A DNA stretch of 64,000 bases from Psychroserpens algicola (GTDB taxonomy: Bacteria; Bacteroidota; Bacteroidia; Flavobacteriales; Flavobacteriaceae), in NCBI RefSeq assembly GCF_014526325.1, contig NZ_JACNMJ010000001.1:496001-560000 (forward strand). Reading direction: 5' to 3'. Position 1 is the stretch's first letter. Every line of letters starts with the position of its first letter. Made by a program: the position numbers and the translations under genes. Below the pieces are notes generated by a model, which saw nothing but the letters and a program-made list of their open reading frames with translations, ran no database searches and was not told the DNA's origin. Below are positions 17,078 to 25,363 of the stretch, piece by piece.

Positions 17078-17833
17078 TTGAATTTTATTGAAAAACATAA
17101 AGCACTTATTATAACGACCTTAATTGCAGGCACGTTATTGCTTGCTATGTTTAGTTTAAGCATCAAGAAAAAAGCTGAATTTATTGCTGAAAGTTACTAC
17201 GAAATTGAGCCTCAGACTGAAGAAGAAATTAAAGAATTAGAACGTATCAAAGCTTTAGAGGAATTAGACAATGCTACTCCTAAAACCAATCAAGCTTTTA
17301 ATGAAGATGAGGAGTTTAAAGAAATGATGCGTAATTTCAAATCTATGAACTCTCATCATGAAGAAGAAGCGCAGGAAACACCTGAAGAGACTTCAGAAGA
17401 CGCCTCTCAGGAGCCAGAAGAACTTATGAGTTCTAACGCACCTTATAACAGTTCAAAAACCTATGCACTTAATGATAAAGAACGTAAAACTTTTAATAAA
17501 GCTAATGATGTATTAGCCATGCATTCTGCTAAAAAAGACGCTAAAAACAGCAAAGGGAATTCGGCCAGTAGTGTCTCATTTTCATTGTCTAAAAGAACCA
17601 AAGTAAAACTTCCGCCTCCAGTATATTTATGTGAAACTGCTGGTAAAATTATTGTAAATATTACAGTAAATGCTCAAGGACAAGTCACAGACACCTATAT
17701 CAATTCTTCATCGTCTAGTGATAATCAATGTCTTATTGACACCGCTTTAGAGTATGCAAAAAACGCACTGTTTTCGGGTGCAGAACGTAAAAGTCAGATT
17801 GGATCTATCACCTATTATTTCCAAGGAAAATAG
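17078..17833 (+). CDS. TonB-like energy transducer protein, TTG start
   Basis: A 251-residue protein with one N-terminal membrane helix (KALIITTLIAGTLLLAMFSL) and a long acidic Glu/Thr/Ser-rich periplasmic linker (about residues 38-140). Its C-terminal domain resembles TonB: GKIIVNITVNAQGQVTDTYI followed by LIDTALEYAKNALFSG. The start is a TTG, because no ATG or GTG precedes the membrane helix; MNFIEKHKALIIT fits the N-terminus I recall from homologues. TonB-like proteins couple the inner-membrane proton motive force to outer-membrane receptors. No exbB or exbD gene is adjacent. The linker is more acidic than the Pro-rich linker of classical TonB. Confidence 0.7.
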   Translation: MNFIEKHKALIITTLIAGTLLLAMFSLSIKKKAEFIAESYYEIEPQTEEEIKELERIKALEELDNATPKTNQAFNEDEEFKEMMRNFKSMNSHHEEEAQETPEETSEDASQEPEELMSSNAPYNSSKTYALNDKERKTFNKANDVLAMHSAKKDAKNSKGNSASSVSFSLSKRTKVKLPPPVYLCETAGKIIVNITVNAQGQVTDTYINSSSSSDNQCLIDTALEYAKNALFSGAERKSQIGSITYYFQGK

Positions 17834-17871
17834 AATATTCAAAAAAATTTCAATCCAGAATTGTAATACGA

Positions 17872-18495
17872 CTAAACGCTATCTAATAGCGTAAGTATAT
17901 CGTCCACAATATTTTGGCCTTTATCCTTATTATACCACACTTGTAAGTCTTCTTTAAATTCTGGCGTCAAAGCTCCATGTTTGGTTTTATACGCATTAAC
18001 CAGTTGTGTCGCTTTACTTGGTCTTGGCCCGAAAGTATTAAGAACCTCACCTGAGTTATTATCAATCATGATTAACTTTGCAATAGCGCGTCCGCCATTA
18101 GTTAAAAATTGATCCATTAACGCTTCGTTTTCATCTCTAAAAACTAATTTCAGGTCGATATTTTCAGAAAGTTCAGCAAGTTTATTAAGCACCGGAATCA
18201 CATGAGCTGCATCACCACACCAACTCTCAGTAATAACTAACCAGGTTACTTTTCGGTTAAAACGGGCTACCTTTTCTTTTGTCTCTTCGGAAATTTTAAC
18301 CGTTTTATCCCAGCGTCTCATGCGTCGGTCATTAAGCATCGTATAGTTGACTAAAGCTTCGGTTTTATCTTGTCCGGAAGTTGATTCTTCTGCTACTAAC
18401 TGTGTCACTAATTCACGATATTCCTGGTAAGAAATCGCTTTTTTTAAGCTTTCGTTTATAATGTCTTTTACGGATATAGTTGTCAATGTATTCAT
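17872..18495 (-). CDS. Thioredoxin-family protein with single active-site Cys
   Basis: A 207-residue protein. An N-terminal helical part (to about residue 80) precedes a thioredoxin-like domain with the active-site segment TWLVITESWCGDAAHVIPVL. Cys93 is present but the usual second Cys of CxxC is replaced (CGDA), as in a cytoplasmic Bacteroidota subgroup annotated as thioredoxin family. The segment IDLKLVFRDENEALMDQFLT continues the fold. With one Cys it cannot act as a classical disulfide reductase; a monothiol or peroxidase-like role is possible. It has no signal peptide. A short single gene between convergent and divergent neighbours. Confidence 0.8.
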   Translation of the reverse strand: MNTLTTISVKDIINESLKKAISYQEYRELVTQLVAEESTSGQDKTEALVNYTMLNDRRMRRWDKTVKISEETKEKVARFNRKVTWLVITESWCGDAAHVIPVLNKLAELSENIDLKLVFRDENEALMDQFLTNGGRAIAKLIMIDNNSGEVLNTFGPRPSKATQLVNAYKTKHGALTPEFKEDLQVWYNKDKGQNIVDDILTLLDSV

Positions 18496-18639
18496 CTTAT
18501 TTAGGTTTGCAATTTAAATGATTCTATTCGTGTACAACATGATTTAAATCATCTATTTTATATTATTTAATAGTTTCTCAGACGAACTATTGTGTAAAAA
18601 CTTACTATTTTTAAAGTTCTATCAACAATAGGATGACTT

Positions 18640-19203
18640 ATGGAAAAACATAAATGCGGTTGGTGCTTAGGCGATGACTTATACGAAGCATATCATGATA
18701 AAGAATGGGGTGTTCCTGTTCGTGACGATGATACGTTATTCGAGTTTTTAATTTTAGAAACCTTTCAAGCGGGTTTAAGTTGGATTACGGTTTTAAAAAA
18801 ACGTGAAAATTTTAGAACAGCATTTGATCATTTTGACTATAAAAAAATTGCTCAATACGACCAGAAAAAAGTAGATCGTTTACTCCAAAATGAAGGAATT
18901 ATCAGAAATAAATTAAAAGTCAACGCCACTATTACTAATGCACAGGCTTTTATGAAAGTACAAGAAGAGTTTGGATCCTTCTCAAAATATATTTGGGACT
19001 TTGTCGATGGAAAACCTATCAAAAATAAACTTAAAGATTATAAAAATGCGCCTGCTAATACACCTCTAAGTGATGCGATTAGTAAAGATTTAAAAAAACG
19101 CGGTTTTAAATTTGTGGGTTCTACAGTCATTTATGCGCACATGCAAGCTACAGGAATGGTAAATGACCATGAAGTTAATTGTTTTAGATATGATGAAGTT
19201 TAG
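18640..19203 (+). CDS. tag: DNA-3-methyladenine glycosylase I
   Basis: A 187-residue base-excision glycosylase that removes 3-methyladenine from DNA. The N-terminus (KCGWC, YEAYHDKEWGVPVRDDDTLF) holds the conserved zinc ligands Cys6 and His19 and the base-recognition Glu of the HDxEWG motif; the matching C-terminal ligands are in VNDHEVNCFRY. FEFLILETFQAGLSWITVLK is the family's central motif. Length fits TAG of E. coli. The next gene starts within its last 11 bases (ATGAAGTTTAG), so the downstream genes may be translationally coupled. Confidence 0.95.
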   Translation: MEKHKCGWCLGDDLYEAYHDKEWGVPVRDDDTLFEFLILETFQAGLSWITVLKKRENFRTAFDHFDYKKIAQYDQKKVDRLLQNEGIIRNKLKVNATITNAQAFMKVQEEFGSFSKYIWDFVDGKPIKNKLKDYKNAPANTPLSDAISKDLKKRGFKFVGSTVIYAHMQATGMVNDHEVNCFRYDEV

Positions 19204-19777
19204 ACTTGTTTTAATAATCTGCATATGGTTTTCTTGTTTTAACCTGGAGGCTCAAACTAAAAACGAAAAGGAATCCAGAATACAACTCAGTCATTTTCCT
19301 GAGCAGGCTCAGTCGGTTTTAAATACGCTTACAACACAAGCAAAACGCATTCGCTATTACAAGGAAACTGATGGCAACAAATTGAGTTTTGAAAGTAAAT
19401 TTAAGTACAAAGGTCATTGGCATAGTGTCGAATTTAGCAACTTAGGCGCTCTAGAAGATATTGAAGTTTTAGTAAAGGAAAAACAATTAGCAAAATCTGT
19501 TAAAACTGCCGTCAGATCCTATTTAAAAACGAATGCTACTAAATATGATATTATTAAAATTCAGGAGCAATATGTGTATTCGGGCAATCATAGTGGAGTT
19601 GCATTTTTAAACTCAATTTTAGAGAACAGAAAAACATTATCATCAAACTATGAGATTATTGTTGCAATGAAATCTCAAAAATCATGGAAACTGAAAGAAC
19701 TTACATTTGATGAACATGGGGCTTTTATAAACGCTCGTAATTTACAACAAGACAGCTATGAATATATCATGTACTAG
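19193..19777 (+). CDS. Secreted PepSY-like protein
   Basis: A 194-residue exported protein. The start chosen (19193) gives a clean signal peptide, MKFRLVLIICIWFSCFNLEA; an ATG 30 bases upstream inside tag would disrupt it. The mature part resembles the PepSY-like beta-lactamase-inhibitor fold: HSVEFSNLGALEDIEVLVKE and KYDIIKIQEQYVYSG, with an unusual Lys-rich composition. Function unknown. It overlaps tag by 11 bases and the DUF2490-like gene by 20 bases. That makes tag and the two envelope genes a compact three-gene unit, although a functional link to DNA repair is not evident. Confidence 0.6.
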   Translation: MKFRLVLIICIWFSCFNLEAQTKNEKESRIQLSHFPEQAQSVLNTLTTQAKRIRYYKETDGNKLSFESKFKYKGHWHSVEFSNLGALEDIEVLVKEKQLAKSVKTAVRSYLKTNATKYDIIKIQEQYVYSGNHSGVAFLNSILENRKTLSSNYEIIVAMKSQKSWKLKELTFDEHGAFINARNLQQDSYEYIMY

Positions 19778-20441
19778 ACTTCTAGTCGTGCTGTTTGTAT
19801 TTGTATCCATCAGCACTAAAGCACAAGATCACACTGAAGTTTTTCACGAACACGAGTTTAATTTTAGACATAGTTTTAGTCAAAAGTACAGCGCTAATTT
19901 TGGATTGAGTTCTCGTGCTTATGTATATACTAATGAAGATGTTTTATATAACTTACGACAGGTGCAAATTAGTCATTTTTCAACTTTAAAATTAGACTTA
20001 AAGCACAGTATCGCTTTAGGTTTGATGTACAGAAATCGAGATGCCTTTGAAAACTCAAATAATGAAATTAGAGTAACTCAGCAATTTAATAGAAAATCTT
20101 TATTTAAAACCTTGCGAGTTGGTCATCGATTACGAAGTGAACAACGTTTTTATGACAGCTTTACGGCGTTTCGGTTTCGGTACCGTTTAGCACTTGATAT
20201 TCCATTACAAGGTTTAAAACTTGATGTTGGTGAAACCTATTTTGTAGTTACTAACGAAGGTTTACTAACCAGTTCAAAAGTTCATAAACCTGAACTAGAA
20301 TATCGAATTTCGCCTTCGATAGGCATTTTACTATCGGAAGCTTTAAATATAGAATTTGGAGTCGAACTTCGATTAGACCAATTAAATATTAATACCGAAG
20401 ACTCTCTGTTTTTTAATACGTCTGTTGATATTAAAATTTAA
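19758..20441 (+). CDS. DUF2490-like outer-membrane protein
   Basis: A 227-residue protein with a signal peptide (LLVVLFVFVSISTKAQ) and a beta-barrel pattern: FNFRHSFSQKYSANFGLSSR, IALGLMYRNRDAF, RVGHRLRSEQRFYDSFTAFR, FRYRLALDIPL, IEFGVELRLDQLNI. The RxRLRxExRF motif and charged strands match DUF2490, a Bacteroidota outer-membrane family of unknown role. It starts 20 bases inside the preceding gene and its stop overlaps the end of the convergent aat gene by four bases. Confidence 0.7.
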   Translation: MNISCTRLLVVLFVFVSISTKAQDHTEVFHEHEFNFRHSFSQKYSANFGLSSRAYVYTNEDVLYNLRQVQISHFSTLKLDLKHSIALGLMYRNRDAFENSNNEIRVTQQFNRKSLFKTLRVGHRLRSEQRFYDSFTAFRFRYRLALDIPLQGLKLDVGETYFVVTNEGLLTSSKVHKPELEYRISPSIGILLSEALNIEFGVELRLDQLNINTEDSLFFNTSVDIKI

Positions 20442-21064
20442 TCCAAGTAACTCAAAAACTCATTTCTTGGGATTTCTTCAGCGCCTAAACTTTCGAGATG
20501 ATTGGTGTAAACCTGACAATCAAATAGCTTGTAATTTGTGTTTTGAACAAAAGTAATTAAAGCAGCTTTGCTGGCATTACTAACCAGACTGAACATACTT
20601 TCTCCACAAAACACACCATTATTGACATCGACACCATACAAGCCACCAACCAATTCATTGTTAAGCCACACTTCTACAGATGTTGCAAGGCCTAACTCAT
20701 GTAACCTTATATATGCCGATTTCATATGTTTAGTAATCCAAGTCCCTTTTTGACCATCGCGTTTTACAGAAGAACAATGTTCAATAACAGCTTTAAAATC
20801 TTTATTTACTGTAATTTCAAAGTCACTGTTTCTCAGAATTTGTGTCATGCTTTTAGAAACTTTGAGCTGATTTGGAAACAAAACAAACCGTGGATCTGGT
20901 GACCACCAAACAATGGGCTCATCATCATCAAACCATGGGAAAATACCACTTTTATAAGCTAATACTAAACGTTCGGGAGACAAATCACCACCAATAGCTA
21001 AAATACCCTCTTTTGAAGCTAAGTGTACTGGAGGAAACTCGATATGTCTATTGAGTAAGTGCAT
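20438..21064 (-). CDS. aat: Leucyl/phenylalanyl-tRNA--protein transferase
   Basis: A 208-residue enzyme that adds Leu or Phe to N-terminal Lys/Arg of proteins, marking them for ClpS-ClpAP degradation (N-degron pathway). Diagnostic motifs are GILAIGGDLSPERLVLAYKS, GIFPWFDDDEPIVWWSPDPR, LGLATSVEVWLNNELVGGLY and GVFCGESMFS. Length matches the family. The gene is monocistronic by context: convergent with the DUF2490-like gene, while upstream lies an intergenic region with a possible small RNA. Confidence 0.95.
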   Translation of the reverse strand: MHLLNRHIEFPPVHLASKEGILAIGGDLSPERLVLAYKSGIFPWFDDDEPIVWWSPDPRFVLFPNQLKVSKSMTQILRNSDFEITVNKDFKAVIEHCSSVKRDGQKGTWITKHMKSAYIRLHELGLATSVEVWLNNELVGGLYGVDVNNGVFCGESMFSLVSNASKAALITFVQNTNYKLFDCQVYTNHLESLGAEEIPRNEFLSYLD

Positions 21065-21111
21065 TTACATCAAATGATTGGGATTCAAAAACGTATGTTA
21101 AATCTAAGTAT

Positions 21112-21257
21112 TAACTTTGAAAATCTTCTAATTTTCTCCATATTTGAGATGACCTTTGTGAATTAAATTTTGTTCATCATTGCTTTTTTTGAGTTTGTTT
21201 GTAAAGGTCAAACCTAAAACCACAATACTAAGTCCCAAAGAAATTTGGGACTTTTTT
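21112..21257 (+). ncRNA. Possible small RNA between aat and the DUF3127 gene
   Basis: A plus-strand terminator (arms AAGTCCCAAA and TTTGGGACTT, 21230-21239 and 21244-21253, GAAA loop, then T to 21257) stands here with no plus-strand gene upstream. A -7-like box TAACTTTG lies at 21112-21119. A transcript between them would be about 130 nt, and its only short reading frames are trivial. Promoter evidence is a single box without a clear -33 element. Confidence 0.35.
21230..21257 (+). terminator. Orphan plus-strand intrinsic terminator
   Basis: Ten-base perfect stem with a GAAA tetraloop and a T-run only on the plus-strand 3' side, so it acts on plus-strand transcription although both flanking genes are on the minus strand. 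Confidence 0.75.
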
Positions 21258-21260
21258 AAT

Positions 21261-21294
21261 CAAAAAAACCTCAATAAAAATTGAGGTTTTTTTG
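21261..21294. terminator. Bidirectional terminator after the DUF3127 gene
   Basis: Perfect 14-bp inverted repeat with core ACCTCAA/TTGAGGT and seven A/T pairs at the ends, 15 bases beyond the minus-strand stop codon at 21309. Confidence 0.85.
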
Positions 21295-21308
21295 ATTTTA
21301 AATATGAT

Positions 21309-21680
21309 TTAGAACGGCAGATCGTCGTGATCTTCTTCGTTTAAATTAGTTGCAGGTTCAAAGGCTTGAGCTGGTGCAGCAGGTGGAACATTTCCAGCTT
21401 CAGGTTGAGCTGCTTCAATTCTCCAGCCTTGTACAGAGTTGAAATATTTTGTTTCCCCTTGAGGGTTAACCCATTCTCTACCTCTTAAATTGATATTTAC
21501 TTTAACAGCTTGACCTACTTGGTAACTGTTTAATAAATCGGTTTTATCTTGAACAAATTCAACCAAAATATGTTGTGGATATTGTTCTTCTGTAGTTACT
21601 ACCAATTCTCTCTTTCTAAACCCATTACTTCCAAACGTTTGAGTTTCTCCAATCATTTTGATTTTTCCTTGTACTTCCAT
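21309..21680 (-). CDS. DUF3127 protein with SSB-like acidic C-terminal tip
   Basis: A 123-residue protein matching DUF3127, a Bacteroidota family with a probable OB-like fold: IKMIGETQTFGSNGFRKREL, VEFVQDKTDLLNSYQVGQAV, NLRGREWVNPQGETKYFNSV. After a Pro/Ala-rich linker it ends NLNEEDHDDLPF. This is nearly the same tip as the SSB encoded at 54770-55222 (LTEDNDDLPF), the short acidic peptide by which SSB recruits repair and replication proteins. It may thus be a second DNA-binding hub or competitor at SSB partner sites; this is inferred. Monocistronic, with a strong terminator. Confidence 0.85.
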   Translation of the reverse strand: MEVQGKIKMIGETQTFGSNGFRKRELVVTTEEQYPQHILVEFVQDKTDLLNSYQVGQAVKVNINLRGREWVNPQGETKYFNSVQGWRIEAAQPEAGNVPPAAPAQAFEPATNLNEEDHDDLPF

Positions 21681-21719
21681 TTTTGTATGACTTAAATTTA
21701 ATTTTTATACTGTTTTTGA

Positions 21720-22589
21720 TTACGATAGTAACAATTTCCATGCACTATCAACATCACCATAACTCAAATAGTTTCTGGCAATTTTATGTTTCTCATGATG
21801 CGCCATATCCTTGATATTAGGATAACGCTCACTTACATTACTTATAAATTCATCAATCTCATCTTGCTCAGGCAAAGCTTCAACATTACCCAACATTCCT
21901 AAATCGTTACCAGTTAATACCATACTGTTTTTTACGACATTGGGCATATTATCGACACCAATACCTAAAGTTGATAACGGTTTCGGAATTTCAAAAAACC
22001 CCTTTTTGGCTCTATTGTAATAATTCCCTCCAGCTCTAGCTACTAAATCCAGTTTTTCTTGTACAATAAGGTTTTTATCATCAAGAACATCATCTGATAT
22101 ATGCAATTTTACCACCTCACAAATAACAAGGTTTCCCGCACCTCCTTCTGTTCCCAGATGTATAATATCATTGACTTTACACTCCAATTGAACAGGTGAT
22201 TCTGCAACTCTAAAAGGCTGAACTACATCAGACTCTAACATGGTTAATCCCGCTTTTTCAAACTCGTTAACACCTTTATCATACTCTGTACTACTTAACG
22301 ACATTTGTTGTACAATATCATAGTTAACCACATTAATCACCACTTCTTTAGTTGCTTCTACATTTTCTAATGTATGCTTTGTTGTGTTATTTCTAACGCG
22401 TCGTGCAGGAGAAAATATGAGAATTGGCGGGTTGGCACTAAAAACATTAAAAAAACTAAAAGGTGACAAATTAGGATTGCCATTAACATCTACAGTGCTC
22501 GCAAATGCAATAGGCCTAGGAGCCACAGCACTTAATAAGTAACCATGTAATCGTCCTGTTGTAAGATCTTTTGGATTAAAAGATGCCAT
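21720..22589 (-). CDS. Flavin reductase family protein
   Basis: A 289-residue protein with an FMN-binding split-barrel domain of the flavin reductase-like family. Motifs include GYLLSAVAPRPIAFASTVDV, NGNPNLSPFSFFNVFSANPP, and ILIFSPARRVRNNTTKHTLE, which line the FMN site. The C-terminal 80 residues form an extension usual in this Bacteroidota subgroup. It probably reduces flavin with NAD(P)H or serves as an FMN-dependent oxidoreductase; the substrate is not evident. Single gene, divergent from the histidine kinase at 22740. Confidence 0.85.
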   Translation of the reverse strand: MASFNPKDLTTGRLHGYLLSAVAPRPIAFASTVDVNGNPNLSPFSFFNVFSANPPILIFSPARRVRNNTTKHTLENVEATKEVVINVVNYDIVQQMSLSSTEYDKGVNEFEKAGLTMLESDVVQPFRVAESPVQLECKVNDIIHLGTEGGAGNLVICEVVKLHISDDVLDDKNLIVQEKLDLVARAGGNYYNRAKKGFFEIPKPLSTLGIGVDNMPNVVKNSMVLTGNDLGMLGNVEALPEQDEIDEFISNVSERYPNIKDMAHHEKHKIARNYLSYGDVDSAWKLLLS

Positions 22590-22739
22590 CTTTTTTGTTT
22601 TCTGTTAATTGTAACGGTTTCAAGATAATGAAATGCAAATGTAACTATATTGCACATGCTATAAAAATGAATTCACCCTCTGACTAGACAATATTATTAA
22701 CATAAATCGTTTATATTTAAAAATCAAAAAAATAAGTTA

Positions 22740-23945
22740 ATGGCATTATCCATAAACCGCAATATGACACGATGGATTATCATCGTAGCTTCTTTTATCA
22801 TTATCTCACTTATTCTTTGGAATACCTATGTGTTTTTTCAGAATTTTAAAAATGAAGAACGTAGCAAAATGGAGATTTGGTCATTTGCGCAAAGAGACTA
22901 TTTTCAAGCCATTCAAGATGCCGATTTAAATGGAAATGATGATGTGTTTGCCGATTTAGATTTAGCTCTGGAAATCCTTAACAATAACAATACAACTCCG
23001 ATGATTCTTATCAATGCCGATTCGACAGTTGAGAATTATAGAAACATCATTAACAAAACTGAAGTTGATTCAATCCATAACATCAAAGAGGAGACCTATG
23101 TCAAAGAAAATCTTAAAGCGCTTATTTTGAAATATGGCAAGGAAAATGAGCCCATTAAAATTGAAAATAACAAACAAACCCTTTACTACGGAAATTCGCT
23201 ACTATTAAACAAACTTAAATATTATCCCTTAGCCTTATTGCTAATCATACTTCTATTTGCAGCTGTTGCCTATTTTTTCTACAAGAGTGCAAAAACAGCC
23301 GATCAAAATAAACTCTGGACAGGTATGGCTAAAGAAACTGCACATCAAATTGGAACACCTCTATCGTCTTTAGTAGGATGGACTGAAATTTTAAGAAATG
23401 AACAAGTCAATCCGGAGTACTTAAAAGAAATCGAAAAGGACATCACCAGACTTCAAACTATTACAGACCGATTTAGTAAAATTGGCTCTATGCCTACATT
23501 GGATAAAATGGATGTCGTTAAAGAAACTTTAGATTCATATGAATACCTCAAAGCGCGATCTTCAAAATTAATTGATTTTGAAATTTCAGTACCACAAGAA
23601 CATTTGTATGTCAACCTCAACAATCAATTATACAGCTGGACAATAGAAAATCTAGTAAAAAATGCTATTGATGCAATGAAGGGAAAAGGAACTTTAAAAT
23701 TAGCGATTACCAACGATGATAAGTATGTGAAAATTTCTATTCAAGATACAGGAAAAGGGATTTCTAAGCAAAATTTTAATTCGGTATTTCAACCTGGATA
23801 CACCACAAAAAAGCGTGGTTGGGGATTAGGATTGTCTCTGGCTAAACGAATTATTGAAGATTACCATAATGGAAAAATAAAAGTACTTCAATCTGAAATT
23901 GGAAAAGGTACAACCATGCAAATTTCATTGAAATTATTATCTTAG
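22740..23945 (+). CDS. Sensor histidine kinase (orphan)
   Basis: A 401-residue membrane kinase with two membrane helices (about residues 12-33 and 162-181) enclosing a periplasmic domain of about 125 residues. The phospho-accepting His202 lies in AKETAHQIGTPLSSLVGWTE. The ATPase domain shows the N-box ENLVKNAIDAMKGKG, the DTGKGI G1 box, a YTTKKRGWGLGLSLAKRI G2 region and a final KGTTMQISL. No response regulator gene is next to it; the downstream gene is a zinc-ribbon membrane protein. The input signal is unknown. Confidence 0.92.
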   Translation: MALSINRNMTRWIIIVASFIIISLILWNTYVFFQNFKNEERSKMEIWSFAQRDYFQAIQDADLNGNDDVFADLDLALEILNNNNTTPMILINADSTVENYRNIINKTEVDSIHNIKEETYVKENLKALILKYGKENEPIKIENNKQTLYYGNSLLLNKLKYYPLALLLIILLFAAVAYFFYKSAKTADQNKLWTGMAKETAHQIGTPLSSLVGWTEILRNEQVNPEYLKEIEKDITRLQTITDRFSKIGSMPTLDKMDVVKETLDSYEYLKARSSKLIDFEISVPQEHLYVNLNNQLYSWTIENLVKNAIDAMKGKGTLKLAITNDDKYVKISIQDTGKGISKQNFNSVFQPGYTTKKRGWGLGLSLAKRIIEDYHNGKIKVLQSEIGKGTTMQISLKLLS

Positions 23946-23954
23946 TTGCTGGTT

Positions 23955-24311
23955 ATGAATGAAAAACAATACTTTACACTAAAAGAAGTTCAGCTCAATA
24001 ACAACTGTCCTGAATGTTATTCTAACGACGGTTTAGAGTTGACATTCAAACAACGTTTTATTGAAAATAAATTCTACAAATCGATTACACAAGAAACCAT
24101 TCATGACATGCATTGTAAAACGTGTAATACAGATATTTTTCCTGTGCGATGGACCAATGATATTGAGCAGGTTGTTGCCTATCAAGAACGTGCTGTGGTA
24201 CCAAAACCAAAATCCTTAAAACTAAAACAACTGGCTTGGGTTGTCATTATTGCTGATGCCTTGTTGTTTATTGTAGTGTTGTTATTTATTACAGGCATCT
24301 TAAAATTTTAA
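23955..24311 (+). CDS. Zinc-ribbon tail-anchored membrane protein
   Basis: A 118-residue protein with two Cys pairs in its cytoplasmic part (NNCPECYSN and DMHCKTCNTD), a probable zinc ribbon, and one C-terminal helix (AWVVIIADALLFIVVLLFIT) that makes it tail-anchored. An in-frame TTG lies nine bases upstream, but the ATG at 23955 is the more likely start. It begins nine bases after the kinase gene ends and is probably co-transcribed. No recognised family or function. It is convergent with the HIT gene, whose stop follows immediately. Confidence 0.6.
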   Translation: MNEKQYFTLKEVQLNNNCPECYSNDGLELTFKQRFIENKFYKSITQETIHDMHCKTCNTDIFPVRWTNDIEQVVAYQERAVVPKPKSLKLKQLAWVVIIADALLFIVVLLFITGILKF

Positions 24312-24701
24312 TTACAAAAACGACGCTATCTTACTGGCAATCATTTCAAACGCTTTAGAATCTAAATGTGTTTTGCTTATAAAACGAGCATCTTCCATAG
24401 AGTTTAACGGAATTAAATGCACATGTGCATGAGGGACTTCTAAACCAATAACTGTTAACCCAACTCGTTTACAAGGGATTGCTTTTTCTATAGCAATAGC
24501 AACTTGTCGCGAAAACTCCATAAGACCATGATAGGTCACTTCGTCAAGATCAAATAGTTTATCTACTTCTTTCTTCGGAATACAAAGTGTGTGGCCTTTC
24601 GCATTAGGATTAATGTCTAAGAACGCTAGATAATCTTCTGTTTCAGCTACCTTATAACACGGAATGTCGCCATTTATTATTTTTGTAAAGATGGATGCCA
24701 T
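24312..24701 (-). CDS. HIT (histidine triad) family protein
   Basis: A 129-residue nucleotide-binding hydrolase of the HINT branch. The N-terminus FTKIINGDIPCYKVAETEDY and the middle NPNAKGHTLCIPKKEV are typical. The catalytic triad sits in PHAHVHLIPL. HINT proteins cleave adenosine phosphoramidates such as AMP-lysine; the physiological substrate is not known. I start it at MASIFTKII (24701), rather than the ATG 45 bases upstream that lies inside the greA terminator. It is downstream of greA but separated from it by a terminator. Confidence 0.93.
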   Translation of the reverse strand: MASIFTKIINGDIPCYKVAETEDYLAFLDINPNAKGHTLCIPKKEVDKLFDLDEVTYHGLMEFSRQVAIAIEKAIPCKRVGLTVIGLEVPHAHVHLIPLNSMEDARFISKTHLDSKAFEMIASKIASFL

Positions 24702-24732
24702 GGCTATTAATTTTAGAGTATATGTAAATATA

Positions 24733-24761
24733 AAAAGATTCCTCATTAGGAGGAATCTTTT
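24733..24761 (-). terminator. greA terminator
   Basis: Perfect 12-bp stem (arms AAAAGATTCCTC and GAGGAATCTTTT) around a five-base loop, with a T-run on the minus strand, 26 bases beyond the greA stop codon. Confidence 0.85.
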
Positions 24762-24786
24762 GACTATATATTAACAAGTTTGGGAG

Positions 24787-25260
24787 TTATCTTGAGATTT
24801 CCAAGACATCAAACTTCATGACACCATTTGGCACTTGCACTTCAGCAACTTCACCAACCGACTTTCCTAAAAGTCCTTTTCCGATAGGAGAATTAACCGA
24901 TATTTTTCCTGATGCTAAATCGGCTTCACCATCAGCAACCAAAGTATAAGTCATCTCCATACCATTGGTTTGGTTTTTAATTTTCACTTTAGATAATACC
25001 AACGCTTTTGATGTATCCATTTGAGACTCATCAATCACACGAGCACCAGCTAATGTTTCCTCTAATTTAGAAATTTTCATTTCTAACATACCTTGAGCTT
25101 CTTTAGCAGCGTCATATTCGGCATTTTCACTCAAATCACCTTTATCTCTTGCCTCAGCTATTGCTTGCGACGCTCTTGGGCGTTCTATATCTTTAAGTTG
25201 CTTTAACTCGTCTCTTAATTTTTTTAATCCTTCCGCAGTATAATAAGATACTTTACTCAT
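24787..25260 (-). CDS. greA: Transcription elongation factor GreA
   Basis: A 157-residue factor that enters the secondary channel of RNA polymerase and stimulates cleavage of backtracked RNA. The N-terminal coiled coil (about residues 8-75) carries the catalytic acidic pair at its tip, Asp42 and Glu45 in KGDLSENAEYDAAKE. The C-terminal FKBP-like domain ends with SVGEVAEVQVPNGVMKFDVL. Length is standard. The leader of about 100 nt upstream contains a terminator-like hairpin and a REP-like palindrome, which suggests leader control. A terminator follows the gene, so it is monocistronic. Confidence 0.97.
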   Translation of the reverse strand: MSKVSYYTAEGLKKLRDELKQLKDIERPRASQAIAEARDKGDLSENAEYDAAKEAQGMLEMKISKLEETLAGARVIDESQMDTSKALVLSKVKIKNQTNGMEMTYTLVADGEADLASGKISVNSPIGKGLLGKSVGEVAEVQVPNGVMKFDVLEISR

Positions 25261-25307
25261 AATTCAATCGTTTACTTAATGTATGCTTAATCACTATATT
25301 CAAAATA

Positions 25308-25326
25308 TCCCGAAACAAGTTCGGGA
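25308..25326. repeat. REP-like palindrome in the greA leader
   Basis: Arms TCCCGAA and TTCGGGA around ACAAG, matching the core of the palindromes in leuS and at 49739. The flanking ATGAC is not present here, so it is a degenerate or partial copy. Confidence 0.55.
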
Positions 25327-25336
25327 CTAAAGAAAA

Positions 25337-25356
25337 AATCTCGCTGTCACGAGATT
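25337..25356 (-). terminator. Terminator-like hairpin in the greA leader
   Basis: On the minus strand, arms AATCTCG and CGAGATT enclose TGACAG and are followed by TTTTC. It lies between a promoter-like box (25364-25371) and the greA start, where it could act as an attenuator. Confidence 0.5.
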
Positions 25357-25363
25357 AGTAATA

